Both the position numbers and the translations under genes were made by a program. DNA of 17,160 nt from an uncultured Veillonella sp. (GTDB taxonomy: Bacteria > Bacillota > Negativicutes > Veillonellales > Veillonellaceae): positions 1-17,160 of the forward strand of contig USAV01000031.1 in NCBI GenBank assembly GCA_900552715.1. The letters are read 5' to 3'. Under the pieces are notes generated by a model, which saw only the letters and a list, made by a program, of their open reading frames with translations, had not been told where the DNA came from and did no database searches. Every line of letters starts with the position of its first letter. The first letter of the stretch is position 1. This document shows, one piece after another, positions 7,044 to 13,389 of the stretch.

Positions 7044-7400
7044 ATGTATGGAGATGCCTTAGTATCAACAGCTATTATTATGTTTATCTTGCCTGTTATA
7101 TTATCTGTATTTTGGATGGCTACCTTAACAATCTATAAGGCTTACTATTGGGATCATATATTACAAGACACCATAACATATGTAGAGGAAAGTAAGTCTA
7201 TGTATTATCAAACGGGTCATATTCAAGATGGTATACATAACTCTCAATTTATTATGAGTCCCAGTGAATCTATTACTTATAAAACACATGTAGAGCCTAT
7301 CGTAGAAAATGGTATTGTCCTACAACGATTAACTGTGCAGGCCATAGATAATGAATCTGTTGTGTATACCTTATCTCTCGACTTGGAGGAAATACGGTGA
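7044..7400 (+). CDS. minor pilin-like protein (GspI/PilV position), start uncertain
   Basis: About 118 residues from the ATG at 7044, with one N-terminal hydrophobic segment (ALVSTAIIMFILPVILSVFW) and a soluble remainder ending SLDLEEIR. The likely processing context is KG^FMYGD, with Asp in place of Glu at position 5. That context lies before Met-7044, so the true start may be further upstream. ATT at 7032, which overlaps the stop of the preceding gene and has GGAAG 6 nt upstream, would give a tidy MKG leader. An ATG at 6933 would give a 36-residue leader but a 104-nt overlap. With 7044 the only cleavage option is MYG^D, which is poor. The order suggests a GspI/PilV-type subunit. Function is inferred from context and the N-terminal helix. 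Confidence 0.6.
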   Translation: MYGDALVSTAIIMFILPVILSVFWMATLTIYKAYYWDHILQDTITYVEESKSMYYQTGHIQDGIHNSQFIMSPSESITYKTHVEPIVENGIVLQRLTVQAIDNESVVYTLSLDLEEIR

Positions 7401-7972
7401 GAACTCATGATACACAAAGAGGTTTTATTTTGTATTCAACCCTCATCAGTATAACTATTTCGACCATCGTTTTAACCTTATTGTTAGGCATAGTTTTTTA
7501 TGGGGTTATGTGGAATGCAAAATTAGTTGATAGCGTAGCCATGATGGAGGATGGTCGTTATACGCGGCGCATGGTGGTGGCTCAAATCATATGGAATCCT
7601 GTACAGATAACGGTAGAGGATCGCAATAGGACCTTATATATTCACGACACTAAGCGTACTAAACTAACATTACAACGCCATGCTTTGTATAGGAAGCTTA
7701 CAGATGGCAGCTTACAACCTGTTAGCGGCAGCCGTATTATCGGCACAAAGGATAAACGAAATGTTGGGTACACACAAGAACATCCATTTAGTATGAATGA
7801 GAGCGGAGTAGTCCATATGCGTTGGTACATAACGAATCGATTTACTGGTGATAAACAATATACTGCTGGATATGGAGGCTTAGCTATATATGAAGTCGCC
7901 ATAGGTCAAAGTAGTATATATGATTGGTATAAAGATAATGAGGAAACAAGTCATGAACATGGGAGCCCATAA
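7397..7972 (+). CDS. minor pilin / pseudopilin (GspJ/PilW position)
   Basis: A 191-residue protein with a class III signal: leader MRTHDTQRG, cleavage before FILYSTLISITIS, then a long hydrophobic helix and a soluble domain. Position 5 of the mature protein is Ser rather than Glu. The GTG start at 7397 overlaps the TGA of the preceding gene (GTGA) and has GGAGG at 7385-7389 with 7-nt spacing, so it is well supported and translationally coupled. Its size, the largest of the four minor pilins, and its third position match GspJ/PilW/ComGF-type subunits. I see no domain signature that would fix the subfamily. The strongly hydrophilic tail (EETSHEHGSP) is encoded over the start region of the next gene. 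Confidence 0.68.
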   Translation: MRTHDTQRGFILYSTLISITISTIVLTLLLGIVFYGVMWNAKLVDSVAMMEDGRYTRRMVVAQIIWNPVQITVEDRNRTLYIHDTKRTKLTLQRHALYRKLTDGSLQPVSGSRIIGTKDKRNVGYTQEHPFSMNESGVVHMRWYITNRFTGDKQYTAGYGGLAIYEVAIGQSSIYDWYKDNEETSHEHGSP

Positions 7973-8360
7973 TGCTGGGTTTATTACATATGTAGCCATA
8001 TTTACAATGTCCTTTTTATTAGTATTAGCCTTTATGGGATTGCGTATTGGTCAAATTTGTGAAAGTAATGCAGTAGATGAATTGCATTTAGAAGAGGCTC
8101 ATTATGCAGCGCAAAGTGGAGCACATTGGTTTGTAGGCTACTGTAAGGCCGGTAATACATGGGACTTTCAAGGAAAGCTAATTGTAGCTGATGATGCGGA
8201 TGTGGAAATTACTATTGAGGCCGATCCATCCCGTGAGAATCCTCGTCACGTTATGAGTTATGGAAAATTGAAACATCAGGAAATAGTAAGTCGTGTACAT
8301 ATGTATGTGGCAGTAGATACAGATCATACTATGCATGTTATGAAGATAAAACCATATTGA
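7953..8360 (+). CDS. minor pilin-like protein (PilX/GspK-like)
   Basis: A 135-residue protein with the signal MNMGAHNAG^FITYVAIFT, a hydrophobic helix, and then HLEEAHYAAQSGAHWFV. This resembles the A-x-x-AAxSGA segment that follows the helix in PilX and GspK proteins. Position 5 is Val; GspK-type tip subunits also lack Glu5. The C-terminal soluble part is short for GspK, so PilX-like is the better comparison. I chose ATG 7953 because GAGGA at 7940-7944 lies 8 nt upstream; in-frame ATGs at 7920 and 7938 lack such a site. It overlaps the preceding gene by 20 nt and completes the H-I-J-K-like set, suggesting a role in a tip or priming complex. Confidence 0.68.
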   Translation: MNMGAHNAGFITYVAIFTMSFLLVLAFMGLRIGQICESNAVDELHLEEAHYAAQSGAHWFVGYCKAGNTWDFQGKLIVADDADVEITIEADPSRENPRHVMSYGKLKHQEIVSRVHMYVAVDTDHTMHVMKIKPY

Positions 8361-8369
8361 GGTGAATCT

Positions 8370-9224
8370 ATGAAACGGAAAAAGAAAATACATACTGGTG
8401 TATGTATTACAGATGAACGTATTGTATGTGTGACAGCTCATGTAGAAAATAAAACGATGGTCATTACTGATGCATTGGAAATGAAACGCAGTGCATCTAT
8501 TGATGAGGATGTTAGAAAATTTATAGAAATGTATGATTTAGATGATGGAGCTTACAGCATTGTAGCTAATATCGATACACAAATGCATGTAGCACCTTAT
8601 GATCCTCACGATTTTGATATGAAGGAGTTCATCAAATGGAATGTAGAGGATTACTTTACCTTTGATGGCGACAGTTTCCAAATGGATGCATGTCGTCGGG
8701 AATATCCAAGGCATAATTACCATATGTTTATGGTTGCCGTAGAGCGTCATTCATTAGAACTTTTAAAACAAGGTATACGAGACACCTATGCACCGGTGGA
8801 TGTAATCGATTTCTGGCCTATTCCTATTTGTTACAGTTTGATGCGACGTAGTGGGACAGTAACAGGTGTCGTTGAGACGGACCATCTACATTTATGGCTA
8901 TGGTGGAATGATATATGTATTCAAGAACGGATTGTCCCTATTAGTAGCAGTGATGTATCAGAAGCTATGGAGGTGCTAGAAGCAAGGCTGCAAGAATTTG
9001 GTATAGATAAAATACAAGGAATTAAGCTGTATGGGTTAGACCGATTAACCGATGAGGAACAAAAGGATATGGAAGCCATTATTTCTATATATGGAGAAAC
9101 AGAGTATATTCCATTATTATTCTTAGGGCGTGGTCGTAATCGATGTAAACAAGGACAATTAGATTGGGATATGGCTATTGGTATGGCCGCAAGGGGGCTT
9201 AAATGGATTGGCTTGGGATGGTAG
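8370..9224 (+). CDS. pilM: PilM-like cytoplasmic alignment-complex protein
   Basis: A 284-residue soluble protein of the PilM/GspL-cytoplasmic (actin-like) fold, predicted to bind the cytoplasmic N-terminus of PilN. Supporting features are its place before pilN and pilO, its length, the central DVIDFWPIPICYSL segment, and the closing stretch PLLFLGRGRNRCK...DWDMAIGMAARGL, which matches the end of PilM proteins (the AiGLAlR region). The N-terminal phosphate-binding motif, normally GLDIGSSSVK-like, reads HTGVCITDERIV here, so nucleotide binding looks weakened or lost. The ATG at 8370 has GAGGTG at 8359-8364 overlapping the preceding stop. Overall similarity is weak, so the assignment rests on context plus the C-terminal motif. 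Confidence 0.7.
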   Translation: MKRKKKIHTGVCITDERIVCVTAHVENKTMVITDALEMKRSASIDEDVRKFIEMYDLDDGAYSIVANIDTQMHVAPYDPHDFDMKEFIKWNVEDYFTFDGDSFQMDACRREYPRHNYHMFMVAVERHSLELLKQGIRDTYAPVDVIDFWPIPICYSLMRRSGTVTGVVETDHLHLWLWWNDICIQERIVPISSSDVSEAMEVLEARLQEFGIDKIQGIKLYGLDRLTDEEQKDMEAIISIYGETEYIPLLFLGRGRNRCKQGQLDWDMAIGMAARGLKWIGLGW

Positions 9225-9804
9225 GAATAGATATATTAATCTAATGCCTCGATCGTTACGTTGGCATAGTTTATGGCATAAATATCGTTATTATCTATAT
9301 GGTATGAGTATTGTATACGGAATAGTAGGATTAATAGCAATAGGTTATTGCTTGTCGAACTATGAACAGTATAAGACTGAAAAGGCAGAACTATTGACGC
9401 TATTGGAAAATCCGCAGTATCAGTCAATTGGAAAACAGTATGAGGATATAGCATCAGTTAAAAATAAAATACTTAAGAATAGTTCGGGGAAAAATAAAAA
9501 ATCTATTTTTCAAAATACTATCGTTTTATATGTCCTTGATATAGCTATGGAGCAAGGAATTAGTTTACAACACCTTAACATAAAGGATGAACATATTAGT
9601 GTAGATGGTATAGGCTATAGTGATGAAGCATGCCGTAAATTTATAGCTAGTATTCAACAAAGATTAATTGGAATGGATTGTCATGGAACAGTTAAAGCAG
9701 ATCAAGGTATATATACATTCCATATGGAAGGATCTAAAGGAGAGCACAACACATCCAGTAGAGAAGATAGTAATGATGATACTAATGTGGGGTATCATCA
9801 TTAG
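9208..9804 (+). CDS. pilN: PilN-like inner-membrane alignment-complex protein
   Basis: About 198 residues. A short cytoplasmic N-terminus contains INLMP (residues 10-14), the counterpart of the INLLP motif that PilN uses to bind PilM. It is followed by one membrane span (about 30-50), a charged coiled-coil-like stretch, and a periplasmic domain ending GIYTFHMEG. The start is uncertain. I list TTG 9208, with AAGGGGG at 9191-9197 upstream. ATG 9178 would lengthen it by ten residues without a good site. ATT 9235 (AGGA 8-9 nt upstream) would start right at the motif, and ATG 9244 would cut the motif off. The last 40 codons overlap pilO in another frame, and the final 20 or so residues (Ser, Asp, Asn, His-rich) look like tail rather than domain. 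Confidence 0.72.
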   Translation: MAWDGRNRYINLMPRSLRWHSLWHKYRYYLYGMSIVYGIVGLIAIGYCLSNYEQYKTEKAELLTLLENPQYQSIGKQYEDIASVKNKILKNSSGKNKKSIFQNTIVLYVLDIAMEQGISLQHLNIKDEHISVDGIGYSDEACRKFIASIQQRLIGMDCHGTVKADQGIYTFHMEGSKGEHNTSSREDSNDDTNVGYHH

Positions 9805-10201
9805 TATTTCACTATATGGGTATATTAGCTTAGAGCACAAAGCGACTCATTTGAAAGAGCGACAAGAAAACTATGTTATCCAAATGCAGGCTAAGTCAGA
9901 TTATATTGTATCTAAGGAAGCAAAATTACTAGCGTCTTTTACAGAAAACAAGCTATCAAACACGAGTTCTAATACTAGTATTTTTGAGTCTTTGCAAGGA
10001 GAACCATTAATGATTGTTAGTACTGATGAGCATGAAGGTGTATTAGAATTAAATTTATTAGGAAGTACAGAACGCCTTATCAACTGGATTAATACTGTTG
10101 AAGCAAAAGACCCTTCACGCCGTATAGAAATTGAGGACATAGAACGGAAAGGCAATGTAGTGTATGTACATTGTGCAGTAAAACCGACTATGAGGCCTTA
10201 A
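9683..10201 (+). CDS. pilO: PilO-like inner-membrane alignment-complex protein
   Basis: About 172 residues: a basic cytoplasmic N-terminus, one membrane span (about 29-50), a coiled-coil-like region (LEHKATHLKERQENYVIQMQ), and a periplasmic ferredoxin-like domain ending RKGNVVYVHCAVKP. This is the PilO layout, with GVLELNLLGSTERLINWI in the position of the PilO beta-alpha core. It would pair with PilN. The start is uncertain: ATG 9683 gives a positively charged cytoplasmic segment consistent with N-in topology but overlaps pilN by 122 nt and lacks a strong ribosome site. ATG 9773 (GAGAAG 6 nt upstream) would overlap by only 32 nt but leave no cytoplasmic segment. It ends the pilus operon 30 nt before a terminator. 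Confidence 0.7.
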   Translation: MEQLKQIKVYIHSIWKDLKESTTHPVEKIVMMILMWGIIISISLYGYISLEHKATHLKERQENYVIQMQAKSDYIVSKEAKLLASFTENKLSNTSSNTSIFESLQGEPLMIVSTDEHEGVLELNLLGSTERLINWINTVEAKDPSRRIEIEDIERKGNVVYVHCAVKPTMRP

Positions 10202-10230
10202 TATATATTCTTATATAGTAATATTAATAG

Positions 10231-10273
10231 AGACAGATTATAGATTGTTATTCTATAGTCTGTCTTTGTTTTT
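10231..10273 (+). terminator. Rho-independent terminator of the pilus operon
   Basis: A 14-bp stem (AGACAGATTATAGA, 10231-10244, with TCTATAGTCTGTCT, 10252-10265) has one T-G wobble and a 7-nt loop. It is followed by a T-rich run (TTTGTTTTT). It separates pilO from the aroK-pfkA unit. Confidence 0.88.
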
Positions 10274-10293
10274 GTTGCATTTTATAGTACAAT
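10266..10293 (+). promoter_or_regulatory. possible promoter for the aroK-like / pfkA unit
   Basis: TTGTTT (10266-10271) is separated by 16 nt from TACAAT (10288-10293), 33 nt before the aroK-like start. The -35 box overlaps the T-tract of the terminator. The match is fair, and the position after a terminator supports a new transcript starting here. Confidence 0.42.
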
Positions 10294-10326
10294 GAAGGAT
10301 ATGAAATAATAAGGGGCACATAATAG

Positions 10327-11241
10327 ATGATAATAAAACGAAATATTATGCTCATCGGTTCTATGGGGAGTGGCAAGAGCCATTTCGGTCGTAATCTTGC
10401 GGAACGCAAGGGATGGCAATTTGTAGATACCGATCGCGTATTAGAAGGTCGTTTTGGGTTGCCTATTGCTGAAATATTCAAGAAAATTGGGGAAAAAGCA
10501 TTTCGACGTGCAGAAATGGATGTACTGAAAAAGGTTTGCTTATATCACGAAGCAGTCATCTCCGTAGGTGGTAATTTTCCCATTGAACATCGCACATTAA
10601 AGGTATTGAAGAAATATTCTTATATCATTGGTATCCGAGCTGCACAATTTCGTATTGTCAGTCGTGTGAATCGCCGTATTGGGAAACGGCCAACCATGGA
10701 TTATAACAATGTTCATGCCTTTGTACACGCTATGATACAATCCTGGAAACCGGTGTATAAGCAGTGTGATTTTGTACTAGATACAACAAATGGTCGGACC
10801 TATGATTTTATGCAACGTATTGAGGATGAGTTAGTTACCTCAGGTGTTCAATTTAAAGCAAGACGTCAACCCAATGATACGGAAAATAGAGATGGTAAAC
10901 AGCCAGCTCAAGAATTACAATTTAATAATTCTCTAAGAAACAAACTAGATAATTCTGGATTATCTAAAACACAACGCTTTAATAAAAGGATTTCTAACGA
11001 TACAGAAACTAAACAGATAGTCTTGAAAAAAGAACCTTCTGATAAGGTGGCATCTTATAAAGCGGGTAATGACAAACGCCGCAAACATAAGAAATCTAAT
11101 CAAGCGGTTACAGGACATAAGACAGAAACTATATCCAAACAACGTACACCACAAGGGGGTAATGGATATGAGAAGAATCGCAATACTAACAAGCGGCGGA
11201 GACGCACCTGGAATGAACGCCGCCATAAGAGCGCTAACTAG
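10327..11241 (+). CDS. shikimate-kinase-like protein with altered substrate site and basic C-terminal tail
   Basis: A 304-residue protein. Residues 1-171 align with shikimate kinase (AroK): Walker A GSMGSGKS (11-18), DTD with the shikimate-binding Asp (D36), GEKAFRRAE with the conserved Arg (R60), and a lid with KRP (R121). Two substrate-site residues differ. The GGG motif reads GGN (N83), and the Arg of the R-x-P-x-Y motif near the end of the domain is Trp (W140 in WKPVY). Residues 172-304 form a hydrophilic, Lys/Arg/Asn/Gln-rich tail absent from ordinary AroK (about 170 residues); its last 24 residues are coded within pfkA in another frame. The ATG at 10327 has AAGGGG 10 nt upstream. Its place after pilMNO recalls pilMNOPQ-aroKB in gammaproteobacteria. 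Fold is secure; shikimate phosphorylation is uncertain. Confidence 0.75.
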   Translation: MIIKRNIMLIGSMGSGKSHFGRNLAERKGWQFVDTDRVLEGRFGLPIAEIFKKIGEKAFRRAEMDVLKKVCLYHEAVISVGGNFPIEHRTLKVLKKYSYIIGIRAAQFRIVSRVNRRIGKRPTMDYNNVHAFVHAMIQSWKPVYKQCDFVLDTTNGRTYDFMQRIEDELVTSGVQFKARRQPNDTENRDGKQPAQELQFNNSLRNKLDNSGLSKTQRFNKRISNDTETKQIVLKKEPSDKVASYKAGNDKRRKHKKSNQAVTGHKTETISKQRTPQGGNGYEKNRNTNKRRRRTWNERRHKSAN

Positions 11242-12127
11242 AAAAGCCATTCATGAAGGCTTTGAAGTTTTCGGTATTGAACGTGGCTATGTAGGTATTA
11301 TGGAAGAACAATTTGTTCCTTTAGCAAACCGTTCTGTAGGTGGTATTATTACTCAAGGCGGTACCATGCTAAAAACAGCTCGTTTTCCTGAGTTTCAAAA
11401 TGAAGATGTTCAGCGTAAAGCTTACGATATTTTGAAAGCCCATAGCATTGACCACCTTATTGTTATTGGTGGCGATGGTTCTATGCGAGGCGCTACGAGT
11501 TTAGCTAAGCTTGGCATGTCTACCATGACAATTCCCTGTACCATAGATAATGATATGGGTGGTACTCAATATACTATAGGCTTTGATACGGCTCTGAATA
11601 CTGTGGTTGATGCGGTTGGTAGAATTCGTGATACATCTAACTCCCATGAACGAGTCGCCATTGTAGAGGTGATGGGACGTAAATCAGGTCATATTGCGCT
11701 TAAAGCGGGTCTTGCCTGTGGTGCAGAAATTGTACTCGTTCCTGAAAACCCTATGCCTTTACATGAGGTATGTCGTCATTTAAAGGAAACACAGATACGT
11801 GGTAAAGAATATAGTGTGATACTCGTTGCTGAGGGTGCTTACAATAGTGGAGAAGTAAAATCCTATATTAAGGAACATACGGAATTTGATCCGAGTTTGA
11901 CCGTATTGGGATATTTACAACGCGGTGGCGGTCCCTCAGCATTTGACGCTATTTTAGCGGCTCGTATGAGTGAAACTTGTATTGATTTATTAATGAATGG
12001 TACAGATAATCGATTATTGGGCTATATAGATGGTCATATTCGTCCGATTTCTTATCAAGAAGCTGAACTTTTAGACTTTCCTATTAATGAGAAGGACTAT
12101 ACACTATTATCCATACTAAGCAGTTAA
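11168..12127 (+). CDS. pfkA: 6-phosphofructokinase
   Basis: A 319-residue protein, the exact size of typical bacterial PfkA, phosphorylating fructose 6-phosphate to the 1,6-bisphosphate in the cytosol. Motifs are TSGGDAPGMNAAIR (8-21), TARFPEF, GGDGS (101-105, Gly at the position that is Asp in PPi-dependent enzymes), TIDND with catalytic D127, SHERVAIVEVMGR, and LGYLQRGG near the C-terminus. Residue 124 is Cys (PCTIDND), where ATP enzymes have Gly and PPi enzymes Lys. I chose ATG 11168 because AAGGGGGT at 11153-11160 lies 7 nt before it and it gives the standard N-terminus MRRIAILTSGG. ATG 11162 is only 1 nt from that site. The gene overlaps the AroK-like frame by 74 nt. Confidence 0.95.
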   Translation: MRRIAILTSGGDAPGMNAAIRALTRKAIHEGFEVFGIERGYVGIMEEQFVPLANRSVGGIITQGGTMLKTARFPEFQNEDVQRKAYDILKAHSIDHLIVIGGDGSMRGATSLAKLGMSTMTIPCTIDNDMGGTQYTIGFDTALNTVVDAVGRIRDTSNSHERVAIVEVMGRKSGHIALKAGLACGAEIVLVPENPMPLHEVCRHLKETQIRGKEYSVILVAEGAYNSGEVKSYIKEHTEFDPSLTVLGYLQRGGGPSAFDAILAARMSETCIDLLMNGTDNRLLGYIDGHIRPISYQEAELLDFPINEKDYTLLSILSS

Positions 12128-12134
12128 AACTATT

Positions 12135-12161
12135 AATGACCCGTAAGGGTCATTTTCTTTT
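12135..12161 (+). terminator. Rho-independent terminator after pfkA
   Basis: An 8-bp perfect stem AATGACCC / GGGTCATT (12135-12142, 12147-12154) is capped by a GTAA tetraloop and followed by a T-rich stretch (TTTTCTTTT). It lies 8 nt after the pfkA stop. Confidence 0.9.
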
Positions 12162-12190
12162 ATCATCATTTATTCATGAATGAAATTATA

Positions 12191-12219
12191 TTGCATAAAA
12201 GTAATTGGTACTGTATAAT
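12191..12219 (+). promoter_or_regulatory. sigma-70-type promoter of the macAB-like operon
   Basis: TTGCAT (12191-12196), a 17-nt spacer and a perfect TATAAT (12214-12219) give the best promoter in the window. It lies just after the pfkA terminator and before macA. A 7-nt inverted repeat, AGTAATT (12200-12206) and AATTACT (12224-12230), flanks the -10 box symmetrically. Confidence 0.72.
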
Positions 12220-12234
12220 TTAAAATTACTAATA

Positions 12235-12253
12235 GTATTGTTAGGAACGATAC
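12235..12253 (+). promoter_or_regulatory. candidate operator or 5'-UTR hairpin upstream of macA
   Basis: GTATTGTT-AGG-AACGATAC is an 8-3-8 inverted repeat with one mismatch (a G-T pair as RNA). It starts about 15 nt after the -10 box, so just downstream of the expected transcription start. This is a usual place for a repressor site. No regulator gene is in the window. Confidence 0.4.
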
Positions 12254-12294
12254 ATGTTGTGCCAATATCTTCGTTTTAATATAAGGAGATTATA

Positions 12295-13377
12295 ATGAAA
12301 GAATTTTTGCAAAAGCATCGTAAACGCATTATTGCAGGTGCTGTTGTTCTTTGTGTTTTGGGTGGTGGTACATACTACTACATGCATAGCGAAGGTTCTA
12401 AGCAAACACAAAACTTATATACAACTGGTAAGGTAGAAAAGGGTGATGTAAAAACTAGTATTAGTGCAACTGGTACTATTAACCCTGTAAATTATGTAGA
12501 CGTTTCTACGAATGTGGCTGGTAAGCTTGAAAAAGTCTTAGTAAAAGAAAATGATCAAGTTACGGCTGGTCAAGTTATCGCTTATATTGATACACGTCAA
12601 TTACAAGCCTCTGCAGATGATGCACGAGCTGCATTAGCTAAGGCAGAACTTGATATGAATCGTTATAAAGCATTAGCAGAGCAAAATGCTATTGCTCAAC
12701 AAACTTATGATGATTCTGTAACATCTTATGAACGTGCAAAATCTACGTATGACCGCGCAGCAGCAGATTTAAGCGATGCTACAATTACAGCACCAATGTC
12801 TGGTACTGTTATAGGTACACCATTGAAAGCTGGTCAAACTATCAGTACTGGTATTTCTACACAAATGATTATCGCTACGATTGCAGATTTAAGTAACTTA
12901 GAAATTTACTTAACAGTAGATGAAACCGATATTGGTAGTATCAAACAAGGTGCTAAAGTAGAATTTACTGTAGATTCTAAACCGGGTGAAACTTTCACAG
13001 GCTACGTATCTGAAATCGCAAAAGGTACAAAAGGTAACATGGGCGCTACAAGCAACAGTGTTGTGTACTACACTGTAAAAGTTCAAATTCCTGAAAATAT
13101 TTCCAACAATTTCTTACCATCTATGACGGCTCGTGCAACCATCTTTGGTGAAGATATTAAAAACACATTGGTAGTACCTCTTACTGCAGTGCGTACAGAT
13201 AAGCAAGGTGAATACGTATATGTTATTAAAGATGGTCAACCAGTACGTACAGCTGTTTCTACAGGTGTAACTGGGGATACTAATGTACAAATTCTAAAAG
13301 GTTTATCTGAAGGTGATGAAATTATCGTCAGTGGTGATGTAACAGCACCTAAGAATAATAGCCGTGGACCATTCTAA
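12295..13377 (+). CDS. macA: periplasmic adaptor (membrane fusion) protein, MacA-like
   Basis: A 360-residue HlyD/RND-type adaptor that would sit in the inner membrane and bridge the MacB-like transporter to an outer-membrane channel. Residues 1-11 are basic, and one membrane anchor lies at about 12-30. The lipoyl-like half-motif VAGKLEKVLVKENDQV is followed by an alpha-hairpin (about 100-155, Ala-rich, with YKALAEQNAIAQQ), the second lipoyl half DATITAPMSGTVIG, a beta-barrel (LEIYLTVDETDIGSIKQG), and a membrane-proximal domain ending EGDEIIVSGDV. The ATG at 12295 has AAGGAG at 12283-12288 with 6-nt spacing. A tandem TAA-TAG stop ends it, 12 nt before the ATPase gene. Assignment as MacA-family is firm; the exported substrate (macrolide, peptide, lipid or other) is unknown. 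Confidence 0.9.
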   Translation: MKEFLQKHRKRIIAGAVVLCVLGGGTYYYMHSEGSKQTQNLYTTGKVEKGDVKTSISATGTINPVNYVDVSTNVAGKLEKVLVKENDQVTAGQVIAYIDTRQLQASADDARAALAKAELDMNRYKALAEQNAIAQQTYDDSVTSYERAKSTYDRAAADLSDATITAPMSGTVIGTPLKAGQTISTGISTQMIIATIADLSNLEIYLTVDETDIGSIKQGAKVEFTVDSKPGETFTGYVSEIAKGTKGNMGATSNSVVYYTVKVQIPENISNNFLPSMTARATIFGEDIKNTLVVPLTAVRTDKQGEYVYVIKDGQPVRTAVSTGVTGDTNVQILKGLSEGDEIIVSGDVTAPKNNSRGPF

Positions 13378-13389
13378 TAGTAGGTGAAT

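Noticed and set aside
2152..10201. Type II secretion system rather than type IV pilus
   Set aside because: A PilT-like retraction ATPase and separate PilM, PilN and PilO proteins fit a type IV pilus or competence system better. No GspC, GspD or fused GspL is present.
2152..10201. Horizontally acquired island
   Set aside because: Codon use is less biased than in eno, but base composition is not clearly different. No integrase, IS, tRNA junction or direct repeat flanks the block, and the lower bias fits lower expression.
11168..12127. PPi-dependent phosphofructokinase
   Set aside because: GGDGS (Gly104) and the 319-residue size are of the ATP-dependent type. Only residue 124 departs from it, so I call it PfkA and list the Cys as a finding.
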